Shown one piece after another: positions 52,904 through 61,024 of a stretch of DNA of 64,000 bases. The translations under genes were made by a program, and so were the position numbers. The number at the start of each line of letters is the position of its first letter. Positions within the stretch are counted from its first letter, which is position 1. Origin of the DNA: CAZART01 sp964487555 (lineage in GTDB: Bacteria; Bacteroidota; Rhodothermia; Rhodothermales; VXPQ01); assembly GCA_964487555.1 (NCBI GenBank), contig CAZART010000004.1, positions 1 to 64,000 of the forward strand, given 5' to 3'. A model generated the notes under the pieces. It searched no databases. It was not told the origin of the DNA and was given only the letters and a program-made list of their open reading frames with translations.

Positions 52904-53332
52904 ATGAGCAAGGCACAACCGGGCACTACCGTTTCCGTGCATTACACCGGAAAACTGTCCGACGAAACCGTCTTCGACAGCTCACGCGATCGCGAGCCGC
53001 TCTCATTCGAGATCGGCGCCGGCAAGGTGATCCCCGGCTTCGAGGAAAGCGTGGTCGGCATGACGCCCGGCGACACGAAAACGATCATCATCGAGTCTGA
53101 AAAGGCATACGGTCCATACCGCGAGGACCAGGTCGTGGAAATTGAGGAATCTCGGCTGCCGGACGATATCGATCCCGAAGTCGGCCAGCAGCTGCAGGTG
53201 CAGCAGGCCAATGGTGAGACGTCCGTCGTCGTCATCAAGGACGTTTCGGACGGCAGCGTCGTATTGGACGCCAACCATCCGCTGGCCGGAGAAGATCTGA
53301 CGTTCGAAATCGAGCTCGTCTCGGTGGACTAA
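52904..53332 (+). CDS. FKBP-type peptidyl-prolyl isomerase (SlyD-like)
   Basis: A 142-residue FKBP isomerase/chaperone with an inserted flap domain. The FKBP core (MSKAQPGTTVSVHYTGKL, 'VFDSSRDREPLSFEIGAGKVIPGFEESV') is followed by the 'insert-in-flap' segment (about 65-125) and the closing 'LDANHPLAGEDLTFEIELV'. This order is that of SlyD, but the long His/Cys-rich metal-binding tail is missing, as in many short homologues. No signal peptide, so cytoplasmic. The ribosome-binding site GAGGA lies about seven bases upstream of ATG. Followed by a strong terminator. Confidence 0.95.
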   Translation: MSKAQPGTTVSVHYTGKLSDETVFDSSRDREPLSFEIGAGKVIPGFEESVVGMTPGDTKTIIIESEKAYGPYREDQVVEIEESRLPDDIDPEVGQQLQVQQANGETSVVVIKDVSDGSVVLDANHPLAGEDLTFEIELVSVD

Positions 53333-53356
53333 AAAAAGAGTTCTTGCAGATCCCTC

Positions 53357-53397
53357 GGGGCTGGCTGGGTGTGCTCCCGGCCGGCCCCCTTTTTTTC
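53357..53397 (+). terminator. Intrinsic terminator of the FKBP gene
   Basis: A 13-bp stem with two G-U pairs (53357-53369 and 53376-53388, six-base loop), then CTTTTTTT. Confidence 0.92.
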
Positions 53398-53405
53398 GGG
53401 AGTCC

Positions 53406-53849
53406 TCATTTCTTCCGGCTTGATTCGTACAGCTTGATGTAGTCCTCTACGGACGTCCCGCCGACGACTTCGGCGATCGCATCCATTTCGAGGTCATCCA
53501 GCTTCTTAAAGCGCAGGCACGACTTGCCCATGTTAAGCTTCTTTCCTGCTCGTGTATAGGCATTTTTCAGCGCCGCCTCCTGTTCGGAGTCGGCATATAC
53601 GGCCATCATGTAGAGGGAATAGTGGTTCTTCTGTGCCGCAAGCGCAACGTAGCTCAGCGGCCGGCCATTATACGTTTCCGGATAACGTTTCAGCGGAATT
53701 TCGTAGCTGATCATCCCCCAGTTCATCCTCTCCTCGTATCCCTCGGGGAGATGCGCCATAACGAGATCGCGTACAGCCGAGATCACTTCCCGCCGCTCCT
53801 CCGGAAGCTCCCTCAAATACTCTTCAACGGTCCTGGCTTCGCTCCGCAT
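53406..53849 (-). CDS. DUF1801 (YdhG-like) domain protein
   Basis: A 147-residue cytoplasmic protein of the DUF1801 family. It starts 'SEARTVEEYLRELPEERREVI', continues with 'EERMNWGMISYEIP' and 'PLSYVALAAQKNHYSLYMM', the conserved core, and ends 'SVEDYIKLYESSRKK'. The fold resembles a phage/bacterial SMF of unknown role; some members have been linked to iron or stress, without a firm biochemical assignment. Stop is convergent with the FKBP gene across its terminator, and the PQQ dehydrogenase stop is 51 bases away on the same strand. Confidence 0.9.
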   Translation of the reverse strand: MRSEARTVEEYLRELPEERREVISAVRDLVMAHLPEGYEERMNWGMISYEIPLKRYPETYNGRPLSYVALAAQKNHYSLYMMAVYADSEQEAALKNAYTRAGKKLNMGKSCLRFKKLDDLEMDAIAEVVGGTSVEDYIKLYESSRKK

Positions 53850-53900
53850 TTAAATCTTTGCCTCATCATCAACCTCCCGTACACCTTTCTCTTCCTCTTC

Positions 53901-56084
53901 TCAATCCCGTAGCGCAAACGCTACATACTTCGACCCTGACTTCGTCCCCATCTTCCCTCCGCCTGCGGCAATCACCACGTATTGACGCCCGTCAACCATA
54001 TACGTCGCCGGTGTCGCATAGCCGCCCGCCGGAAGCTTCGTCTCCCAGAGCAACTCGCCCGTGTCCTTATCGAACACTCTGAACATCTCATCGCGGGTGG
54101 CGCCGATGAAAAGGAGGCCGCCCGCCGTGACGACGGGTCCACCGTAATTCTCGAGGCCGGTCTTCGGTATTCCCCGCGCAGTCAGCTCAGGTAGCTCGCC
54201 GAAGGGCACCTTCCAAACATACTCGCCCGTGTTCATGTCGATGGCGTTCAAGGTTCCCCAGGGCGGCTTTACGGCCGGATAGCCATCCGGATCAAGGAAA
54301 CGGTGGTATCCGGTGTGAGCATACGCCACGTCCGGAATGTTTCGGCCTGCAGGCGTCGTTTCTTCACGCACGGGCTCCACGGCCTCCTCCTCGCCAAACA
54401 GAAACGACACGAGCTGATCCTTTTCCAGCTCCGTGATGTGGCCGAACGACGGCATAAATCCACGCCCCGTCTCGATGATCTGCTTAACCTCTTCCTTCGA
54501 GAGCCGCTCGTCGAGGTCGACGAGGGATGGATACATTCCGGCTTCATCCCCTGCTCGATCTATACCGTGGCAGCTGGCACAGTCCTTGACGTAGAGCTGC
54601 GCCCCTCCTTTCCGAGCCGTCAGGTTCCCCTTCGAACTGATCTCGACCATCGTCAATATCCACGGCATCTCATTGCTGTTCACATACAGTATGCCGTTCG
54701 GATCGTGCGCCGCCCCACCCCATTCGCCGCCTCCGTCGAAGCCCGGGAAGATTACGGTGCCCTCCGTGCTGGGCGGAGTGTACTGTCCGCCGGAGCGTGT
54801 CTGCATGAAGCGCCTTAACACGTCTTCGTGAGACGCCGGCGAGATATCCGTCAGATTTTCGACCGAGAGGAACTGGCGGGCGAAGGGCGCGGGCTTGAGG
54901 GGGAGCGGCTGCGTGGGCCAGGCTTCCTCTCCCTCCAACGTGGAAGGAGCGACGGGCGTCTCCATGATCGGAAAGAGCGGCTCGCCTGAATCGCGATCAA
55001 ACAGAAATACGTGTCCCGATTTCGTGATCTGGGCGACAGCCTCGATGCGCTCGCCGTCGTGCTCGACCGTCATGAGGTTCGGTGGTGCCGGGAGATCGCG
55101 GTCCCAGATGTCGTGGTGCACGAGCTGGTAATGCCAGATGCGCTCACCCGTTTCGGCATTGAGCGCCAGAATACTATTTGCAAAGAGATTCTTGCCCGTT
55201 CGGTTGCCGCCGTAGAAGTCGAACGACGACGACCCCGTCGGTATATACACCACGCCGCGATCAGGATCGAGGCTCATGCCGGCCCATGAATTTGCTCCTC
55301 CGATGTATTCCCACGAGCCATCCGGCCACGTTTCGTAGCCGAACTCGCCGGGCTGCGGAATGGTGTGAAACACCCATTCGAGCTCGCCGGTGCGAGCGTT
55401 GAACGCGCGGATGTGTCCTGGGGCGGCGTCGGCCAGCTCGGAGACGCGGGAGCCGATAATTACGTAGTCCTTGTATACCGCACCAGGCGTGTTGGCATTG
55501 ACGAAAAGATCGTCGACATTCGGGCCGAGCCCCGCGCGCAGATCGGCCGAACCCGCCTCGCCGAAGCTACTTACGGCTTTGCCGGTTTGTGCGTTTATCG
55601 CGTAAAGACGATCGCCGGCCGTAAATAGCACGCGACGGTCATCCCCATCCTCCCAGTACATCACGCCGCGGTTGACACCGAGGTGTGACGGCCCCGTGCC
55701 CGCTGTGAACGGATTGAACACCCAGAGCTCCTCGCCCGTCGCACCATCAACGGCAAACAACTTTATGCCCGGCGACGTGCCGTACACAACGCCGTCGATC
55801 ACGAGCGGATTGCACTGGATCTGGGTGCGATTGTTGACCGTATCGGGCACGCCTGAATCGTACGTCCAGGCCAGTCCGAGGCGGTCGACGTTCGATTTGT
55901 TGATCTGGTCGAGCTCCGAGAACTGGCTTCGATAGGCATCTCCCAGATAATTCCCCCAATCGCGGTCTGATGGAGGATCACCGGGACCGAGCGTGAAAGC
56001 CGCGACGGCGGCGACAATGAGGGCGCCGACCGCCAGAAGAACCGGGTACCGTTTTGATCCGGCGGCACGAAGTGTAGATGGCAT
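53901..56084 (-). CDS. PQQ-dependent dehydrogenase with internal cytochrome c motif
   Basis: A 727-residue extracytoplasmic quinoprotein. The N-terminal hydrophobic segment (about 13-33) anchors or exports it, then an eight-bladed propeller with tryptophan-docking repeats ('GEELWVFNPF', 'GELEWVFHTI', 'GERIWHYQLVHHDIWDRDLP', 'GELLWETKLPAGGYATP'). A cytochrome c domain with CASCH (near residue 502) is inserted between blades, before the final part of the propeller. Such PQQ-cytochrome enzymes oxidise alcohols, aldoses or aldehydes and pass electrons to the respiratory chain. PQQ biosynthesis genes are not in the window. Substrate unknown. Confidence 0.9.
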   Translation of the reverse strand: MPSTLRAAGSKRYPVLLAVGALIVAAVAAFTLGPGDPPSDRDWGNYLGDAYRSQFSELDQINKSNVDRLGLAWTYDSGVPDTVNNRTQIQCNPLVIDGVVYGTSPGIKLFAVDGATGEELWVFNPFTAGTGPSHLGVNRGVMYWEDGDDRRVLFTAGDRLYAINAQTGKAVSSFGEAGSADLRAGLGPNVDDLFVNANTPGAVYKDYVIIGSRVSELADAAPGHIRAFNARTGELEWVFHTIPQPGEFGYETWPDGSWEYIGGANSWAGMSLDPDRGVVYIPTGSSSFDFYGGNRTGKNLFANSILALNAETGERIWHYQLVHHDIWDRDLPAPPNLMTVEHDGERIEAVAQITKSGHVFLFDRDSGEPLFPIMETPVAPSTLEGEEAWPTQPLPLKPAPFARQFLSVENLTDISPASHEDVLRRFMQTRSGGQYTPPSTEGTVIFPGFDGGGEWGGAAHDPNGILYVNSNEMPWILTMVEISSKGNLTARKGGAQLYVKDCASCHGIDRAGDEAGMYPSLVDLDERLSKEEVKQIIETGRGFMPSFGHITELEKDQLVSFLFGEEEAVEPVREETTPAGRNIPDVAYAHTGYHRFLDPDGYPAVKPPWGTLNAIDMNTGEYVWKVPFGELPELTARGIPKTGLENYGGPVVTAGGLLFIGATRDEMFRVFDKDTGELLWETKLPAGGYATPATYMVDGRQYVVIAAGGGKMGTKSGSKYVAFALRD

Positions 56085-56269
56085 AAAACATCACGTCTGA
56101 TGAACGAAAGCGACATGATGTTAAGAAAGTGCGCAATCGTTTGCACACCCTTTTTAAGCGCCTCAGACCGTGCGCGGAATTATTTCGACGGCAGGAAGTT
56201 ATATCTTGCCGCCGAGCGGGTCTATAGTGGAGATGCCGATCAGAACCTAAGGGTGTATCGCTCGTTTTC

Positions 56270-56482
56270 ATGAAAACGACGATCGTCAACGACTATCTAT
56301 CGAAGTCGGGAATGCCGGAGACGCAGGCCGATACGCTCTCACACATCCTGGGCGATATGGAAGCTCGGCTCGCGACGAAAGAGGATCTTGCACATCTCAA
56401 GGCCGACCTCACGTGGCGGATGATCGCGATCGTGGGTCTCTTCGGCACAATCGTCACGCTCCTCAATGCCTTTCTCACGTAA
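56270..56482 (+). CDS. Small coiled-coil membrane protein (DUF1640/CCDC90-like)
   Basis: A 70-residue protein with a charged helical part followed by one membrane helix. The stretch 'ARLATKEDLAHLKADLTWRM' (about 33-52) is a coiled-coil signature found repeatedly in small bacterial DUF1640-like proteins, ending in 'IAIVGLFGTIVTLLNAFL'. It lies divergently from the PQQ dehydrogenase, 185 bp away, and stands alone. A short protein with such a pattern is likely real rather than chance. Function not known. Confidence 0.7.
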   Translation: MKTTIVNDYLSKSGMPETQADTLSHILGDMEARLATKEDLAHLKADLTWRMIAIVGLFGTIVTLLNAFLT

Positions 56483-56563
56483 GAGCGCCGCTCATCGAGC
56501 CTGTCCAGGCTTCACCGAAGTTGTGTCGCGCGGCCCTCATGATCCGCGCGGTTGAGGTACTAA

Positions 56564-58117
56564 CTAGAGCGTGACACCCTCCTTCCAGATCGCGATCTCC
56601 CGGTAATCGTTCAGCTCGTTCTTGGCGCGCTCCTCGCCCGAGGCTACGCGCACGATGAGATCGAATAGATCGTCGGACAACGCATCCATGGTTGCCGAAC
56701 CATCCAACACCGCACCGGCATCGAAGTCGATCCAGTGGGGCTTTTTCCGATAGATCTCCGAGTTGGATGAGATCTTAAGTGTCGGCACGGGGAATCCGAG
56801 CGGCGTGCCGCGGCCCGTCGTAAAGAGCACGACCGTAGCACCGGCGGCCACTTCGGCCGTAACGGATACGCCGTCGTTCCCGGGGGCGTAGAGAAGAGAT
56901 AAGCCACCTACGCCGGGCTCGGCCGCCTCACCATAATCGAGCACTCGTGCGACCGGCGCCTGTCCGCCCTTCTGCGTCGCTCCCAGCGATTTCTCCTCGA
57001 GCGTCGTCAGGCCACCGTCTTTATTTCCGGGCGACGGATTCTCGTATACCGGCTGGCCGTGATCGACGAAATACTGCTTGAACTGGTTGATCATCGACAC
57101 CAGGTTGTCGAAGACCTCCTTCGACGTCGCGCGGTTCATGAGCTGTTGTTCGGCGCCGAACATCTCCGGCACCTCGGTAAGGAGGGCCGTTCCGCCGTAC
57201 CCCGTCAACCGGTCGGCGACGCGGCCGACGAGCGGATTGGCCGACACCCCGGAGAATCCGTCCGAACCGCCGCACTTCAGGCCCAGCACGAGGTCGGTGA
57301 TCGGGCACTCTGTTCGCTCATCTTTCTTCATGAGCTGCGCGAGCTCGTCGACAGACGCGACGCCCTCTTCGACCTCGTCCAGAACTTCCTGCGAGTTGAA
57401 GTAGCGAATTCTTCCGCGATCGACGTCGCCGGCCAGAGCGAGCAGATCGTCCATCTGGTTGTTTTCGCAGCCCAAGCCCAGGACGAGCACGCCGCCGGCG
57501 TTCGGATGACGGATCAGCCCGGCCAGGATCCGCTGCGTGTAGCGCAGGTCGTCGCCGAGCTGGCTGCAGCCGAACGGATGGGCGAAGGCGTGTACCCCGT
57601 CGATTTCGCCGGTGAGGCGATCGTTGCACATCCGTGCGATGCGCTGCGCCGACCGGTTTACGCAGCCCACCGTGTTGATCACCCAGATCTCGTTGCGAGT
57701 CCCGACGCGCCCGTCCGGTCGGCGGTATCCCCTAAATAGGGGGATGTCGGAAGGCGCGGCTCCGTTCGACGGGAACGGCCGGTAGTTATACACACTTTCA
57801 GCCGAGAGCAGCGATTTCATGTTGTGGGAGTGGACCCACGCGCCACGTGCGACGGCCTCGCTATTCTGTCCGATCACGTGGCCGTATTTCACGACGTGGT
57901 CGCCGGCTCTGAGGTCGTCCAGCGCAATTTTATGGCCGGCAGGAATCTTCTCTGATACCTCCAGCGTCGTGCCGTCGACCGTGACTATTGTCCCGGATTC
58001 TATCGGACGGACCGCCACAAGGACATTATCGTCCGGATGGATGCGAACCACGACGGGGCCGGCGGCGGACGTCGTTTCGTCGCTCCCGTTCCTTACGTCT
58101 TTCATCCCATTACTCAT
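56564..58117 (-). CDS. uxaA: Altronate dehydratase
   Basis: Dehydrates D-altronate to 2-keto-3-deoxygluconate in the galacturonate pathway. The 517-residue protein has the UxaA/GarD two-part design: an N-terminal SAF domain (about 20-95, 'NVLVAVRPIESGTIVTVDG', 'KIALDDLRAGDHVVKYGHVIG') and a large iron-dependent dehydratase domain with 'TVGCVNRSAQRIA', 'HPFGCSQLGDDLRYTQRIL' and 'GLKCGGSDGFSGVSANPLVG'. Its start overlaps the uxaB stop (ATGA), and uxaB follows the LacI gene by nine bases, making one operon. The neighbouring uxaB fixes the substrate as altronate rather than galactarate. Confidence 0.94.
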   Translation of the reverse strand: MSNGMKDVRNGSDETTSAAGPVVVRIHPDDNVLVAVRPIESGTIVTVDGTTLEVSEKIPAGHKIALDDLRAGDHVVKYGHVIGQNSEAVARGAWVHSHNMKSLLSAESVYNYRPFPSNGAAPSDIPLFRGYRRPDGRVGTRNEIWVINTVGCVNRSAQRIARMCNDRLTGEIDGVHAFAHPFGCSQLGDDLRYTQRILAGLIRHPNAGGVLVLGLGCENNQMDDLLALAGDVDRGRIRYFNSQEVLDEVEEGVASVDELAQLMKKDERTECPITDLVLGLKCGGSDGFSGVSANPLVGRVADRLTGYGGTALLTEVPEMFGAEQQLMNRATSKEVFDNLVSMINQFKQYFVDHGQPVYENPSPGNKDGGLTTLEEKSLGATQKGGQAPVARVLDYGEAAEPGVGGLSLLYAPGNDGVSVTAEVAAGATVVLFTTGRGTPLGFPVPTLKISSNSEIYRKKPHWIDFDAGAVLDGSATMDALSDDLFDLIVRVASGEERAKNELNDYREIAIWKEGVTL

Positions 58118-59637
58118 GTGCGCTGTCCGTTTTTTGCAAAGATAAACGCCTCAAGGGTCTGCTGAACGCCATCGCGGAGCATGCCGTGAAGCAATCCCGC
58201 CACGCGGTCGCAGAATCCCGGTATCGTCTCGAGCGAATGGTGCCACAGGTCGCGATCCTCGGCTACTCGCTGGACGAAGTCGCCAAGGCGTGACGGACCG
58301 GTCTCCGCCCAGTGCACTCGGACGCGGCCGGCTTTTTCATCCGTGGGTAGCTCTGCCTCTGCGGCCCGGCCCTCACGGATGGCGAACATCAAGAACGCCG
58401 CAAATCCGAGTAGGATGCCCTCGGGGAGCTGCCCTATTTTCGCGACGTACGCGGCGAGAGACGGAAGGACGCGGACATCCATCTTGCTCGTCTGATGCAG
58501 GGCTATGTTGAGAAGCTCGTGCTGGACGAACGGATTCGCGAGCCGGTCCATTACCTGCCGGGCAAACGTCTCCGCATCATCATCTTCGAGTTCGCCTTCA
58601 AGACTGGGGACGATTTCTTCGAGCACTACGTGATGAAGGAAGGCACGCGTCAGCGGATGCGCCATGGTCTGCGCGACGGTGTCGTTGCCGCAGAGATACG
58701 AGAGCGGCACCACGACGGAATGTGCGCCGTTCAGAACCCGCACTTTCCGAAGGCGATAGGGTGTGATGTCCGGAGTGATGACAATTTCCGGATCACCGTT
58801 CACAAAGCCCAACCGCTTGCGCGTGTCCGCGTTGCCCTCAATGGCCCAGAAGTAAAATGGTTCAGCCTGGACGAGCAAGGGATCCCGGTATCCGATTCTC
58901 ATTTCCAGTTCTTCCAGGGCCGGAGCGGAGGGTGTACCCGGCACGATGCGATCGACGAGCGTGTTGCAAAACACGTTGCACAAGCGGACCCAGTCGAGGA
59001 ATGCCTCTTCGAAACTCCACATTTCGGCGAGCTGCAGCACGATCTCGCGCAATCGATCGCCGTTGGCTTCGATCAGCTCACAGCAGAGGATCGTGAGGCC
59101 ACTGGAGGGCGCGTAGTCGAATGCCTCAGCGCGCTCGCGAAGCAGCACGGCCAGCTTTCCGGGAAAGGATCGCGGCGGATCGAGGTCCGGCCGATCATCC
59201 GAATCGAATCGAATGCCGACTTCCGTGGTGTTGGAAACGACGACCTCGAGGTCGGGGCTGCGGGCGACTGCCATGACGGCCGGCCAGTCATCGGTCGAGG
59301 CGATCGCCCGGCTGAGGGAACTCACAACCGTGCACCGATCCACCGTCTCGTCGCCGTCGACGCCCTGCACGGCGAGTGTATAGAGCCCATCCTGATCATT
59401 AATAAGCCTGGAGCGTCCGCTGCCGGTCGACCCTACAGCCACGATGCGTCCGTTGAAGATTCCGTTCCTGTTGGCTCGATCGACGAAGACGTTCGAAAAA
59501 CCACGCAGGAAAGCACCGGTCCCGAATTGCAGAATTTTCTCGGGCATCGTGGTACGATCGGCAACGGGCGGCACGACGAGGTCGGCGTCGATTGCCGTGT
59601 CGCTTTGAAGTCGATTAGGCGACGGATCGGACGTCAT
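58114..59637 (-). CDS. uxaB: Tagaturonate reductase
   Basis: NADH-dependent reductase converting D-tagaturonate to D-altronate, the step before altronate dehydratase. The 507-residue protein belongs to the mannitol dehydrogenase/UxaB family: NAD motif 'ILQFGTGAFLRGFSNVFVD' (about 35-53), 'VVSNTTEVGIRF', and the catalytic 'VRVLNGAHSVVVPLSYLCG' with the Lys-Asn-His style set. Overlaps uxaA by four bases. Uronate isomerase (UxaC) and KDG kinase/aldolase are not in the window, so the pathway is completed elsewhere. Mannonate oxidoreductase is an alternative but the pairing with UxaA favours UxaB. Confidence 0.93.
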   Translation of the reverse strand: MTSDPSPNRLQSDTAIDADLVVPPVADRTTMPEKILQFGTGAFLRGFSNVFVDRANRNGIFNGRIVAVGSTGSGRSRLINDQDGLYTLAVQGVDGDETVDRCTVVSSLSRAIASTDDWPAVMAVARSPDLEVVVSNTTEVGIRFDSDDRPDLDPPRSFPGKLAVLLRERAEAFDYAPSSGLTILCCELIEANGDRLREIVLQLAEMWSFEEAFLDWVRLCNVFCNTLVDRIVPGTPSAPALEELEMRIGYRDPLLVQAEPFYFWAIEGNADTRKRLGFVNGDPEIVITPDITPYRLRKVRVLNGAHSVVVPLSYLCGNDTVAQTMAHPLTRAFLHHVVLEEIVPSLEGELEDDDAETFARQVMDRLANPFVQHELLNIALHQTSKMDVRVLPSLAAYVAKIGQLPEGILLGFAAFLMFAIREGRAAEAELPTDEKAGRVRVHWAETGPSRLGDFVQRVAEDRDLWHHSLETIPGFCDRVAGLLHGMLRDGVQQTLEAFIFAKNGQRT

Positions 59638-59646
59638 TCGAACCCA

Positions 59647-60774
59647 CTACTTGTTCGAGCTTTCAGGGACTTCGCTCCCGTCGCTACTTCCTAAGCCGTC
59701 GACGGCCGAACCCGCTTCGCCGAGTACGGGCTCGTCAAGGTCGCCGCTATCGAGACCGTGGCCGTCGGTCGGAAGCATGAGCTTTGTCTCCAGGACGCGG
59801 TGCTCCGGGCCGGGCACATCTTCGCCATCGTCGAGGGCGTCGATTTCGCCGAGCAACATCCGTACGGCTTCCTGCCCCATCTGCCGTGTGGGCTGGCTTA
59901 CGCAGTAGTGGGGATACAGGAAGAATTCGTCGAAGCTGCCCACGCCGAAGGAGACGATCTCCACGCCATCCGGCAGAGCCGGATCGATTTCCTTCAGTGC
60001 GGCGCGAACGCCGAGACCGACCGGAAACGTGGCGGCAAATATGACTTCCGGGGTTTCGCCGTTGCCGGAAAAGAGCCGACGGCAGGCACGGTAGCCATGG
60101 TGCTCGTCGAATCCACCCCCTATCACCCAGTCCTCCCGAATCGAAATGTCGCGTGCTCGAAGTGCATCCTCATAGCCACGCCTACGTGCGCGGCCGATCT
60201 CGGTGTCCAGTGATCCGGCAATGTGGGCGATGCGCGTGAAGCCCTCGTCGATCATATGTGCGACCGCGCGCTGCGCTCCGCCGCGGTCGTCAACGGTGAC
60301 GCTGGCGAAGGGTAGGCTGTCGATCCGCCGATCAAAGAAGACGAGCGGTACACGCATGGAACGGACCTTCTCGTAGACCTCGAAGTCCGGAGTCTGTTGG
60401 GATACCGACACGAGCAATCCGTCCACCCGCATGGCGAGGAGCCGTTCGATGTGCTGGCGCTCGAGATCCGCCCGTTCGTTGGAGACGGCGAGGATGATCC
60501 CGTATCCCTTCTTCGTTGCCTCCTCCTGAACGGCGTCGATAACCGACGCAAAGAAGCTGTGGGCTATCTTCGGAACAACCGCGCCGAGGGTATTTGTCTT
60601 CTGGCTGGAGAGGGAACGGGCCAGCAGATTCGGCGAGTATCCCATCTCCGCCGCGGTCTTCTTGACCAGCTCGCGCGTCTCCCGAGATATGTCGGGATGA
60701 TCGCGAAGCGCCTTGGAGACACTCACTTTCGTGATATTAAGGCGCTCGGCGATATCGACGAGGCGTACGCGCAT
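59647..60774 (-). CDS. LacI-family transcriptional regulator, copy 2 (hexuronate operon)
   Basis: A 375-residue LacI/GalR regulator. Helix-turn-helix 'LVDIAERLNITKVSVSKALR' (about 5-24) and hinge 'MGYSPNLLARSLSSQKTN' lead into the sensor domain ('LGAVVPKIAHSFFASVIDA', 'EEGFTRIAHIAGS'-like stretch). The C-terminal 45 residues are low complexity, acidic and Ser/Gly-rich. It is the first gene of the operon with uxaB and uxaA, so it probably represses hexuronate use until a pathway intermediate binds. A candidate operator lies 56-69 bp upstream of its start, consistent with autoregulation. Confidence 0.95.
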   Translation of the reverse strand: MRVRLVDIAERLNITKVSVSKALRDHPDISRETRELVKKTAAEMGYSPNLLARSLSSQKTNTLGAVVPKIAHSFFASVIDAVQEEATKKGYGIILAVSNERADLERQHIERLLAMRVDGLLVSVSQQTPDFEVYEKVRSMRVPLVFFDRRIDSLPFASVTVDDRGGAQRAVAHMIDEGFTRIAHIAGSLDTEIGRARRRGYEDALRARDISIREDWVIGGGFDEHHGYRACRRLFSGNGETPEVIFAATFPVGLGVRAALKEIDPALPDGVEIVSFGVGSFDEFFLYPHYCVSQPTRQMGQEAVRMLLGEIDALDDGEDVPGPEHRVLETKLMLPTDGHGLDSGDLDEPVLGEAGSAVDGLGSSDGSEVPESSNK

Positions 60775-60829
60775 GGGCCGTGGTCTTCGAGGTTCCTGTA
60801 GTACGGCGGGGGATTAGGTAATGACGGTA

Positions 60830-60843
60830 CTTAACCGGTAAAG
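60830..60843. promoter_or_regulatory. LacI-type operator upstream of the hexuronate operon
   Basis: CTTAACCGGTAAAG, palindromic at all but the central-flanking pair (four and eleven), centred on CCGG and flanked by outer GTAC on both sides (60827-60830 and 60847-60850). It lies 56 bp upstream of the LacI start. Confidence 0.55.
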
Positions 60844-61024
60844 AAAGTACAAGAATTAGGAAGAAGACGCAATAACTCCCGGGGATTGGCACTTCGGGCG
60901 TCTCGGCGTATCAAGGTGCACGAGACAACGTCAATAACCATGCTGCCGAACGGATCGAGGTGTTCGAGCTAATCCAGGCCGGCAAGGTGTTCGAGCGTCA
61001 TCTCGCCTGCCGCGTGCCCTCCAG

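Noticed and set aside
56527..56550. CGCGCGG/CCGCGCG inverted repeat as uxaA terminator
   Set aside because: Seven-bp stem with no T-tract on either strand; could be chance in GC-rich DNA.
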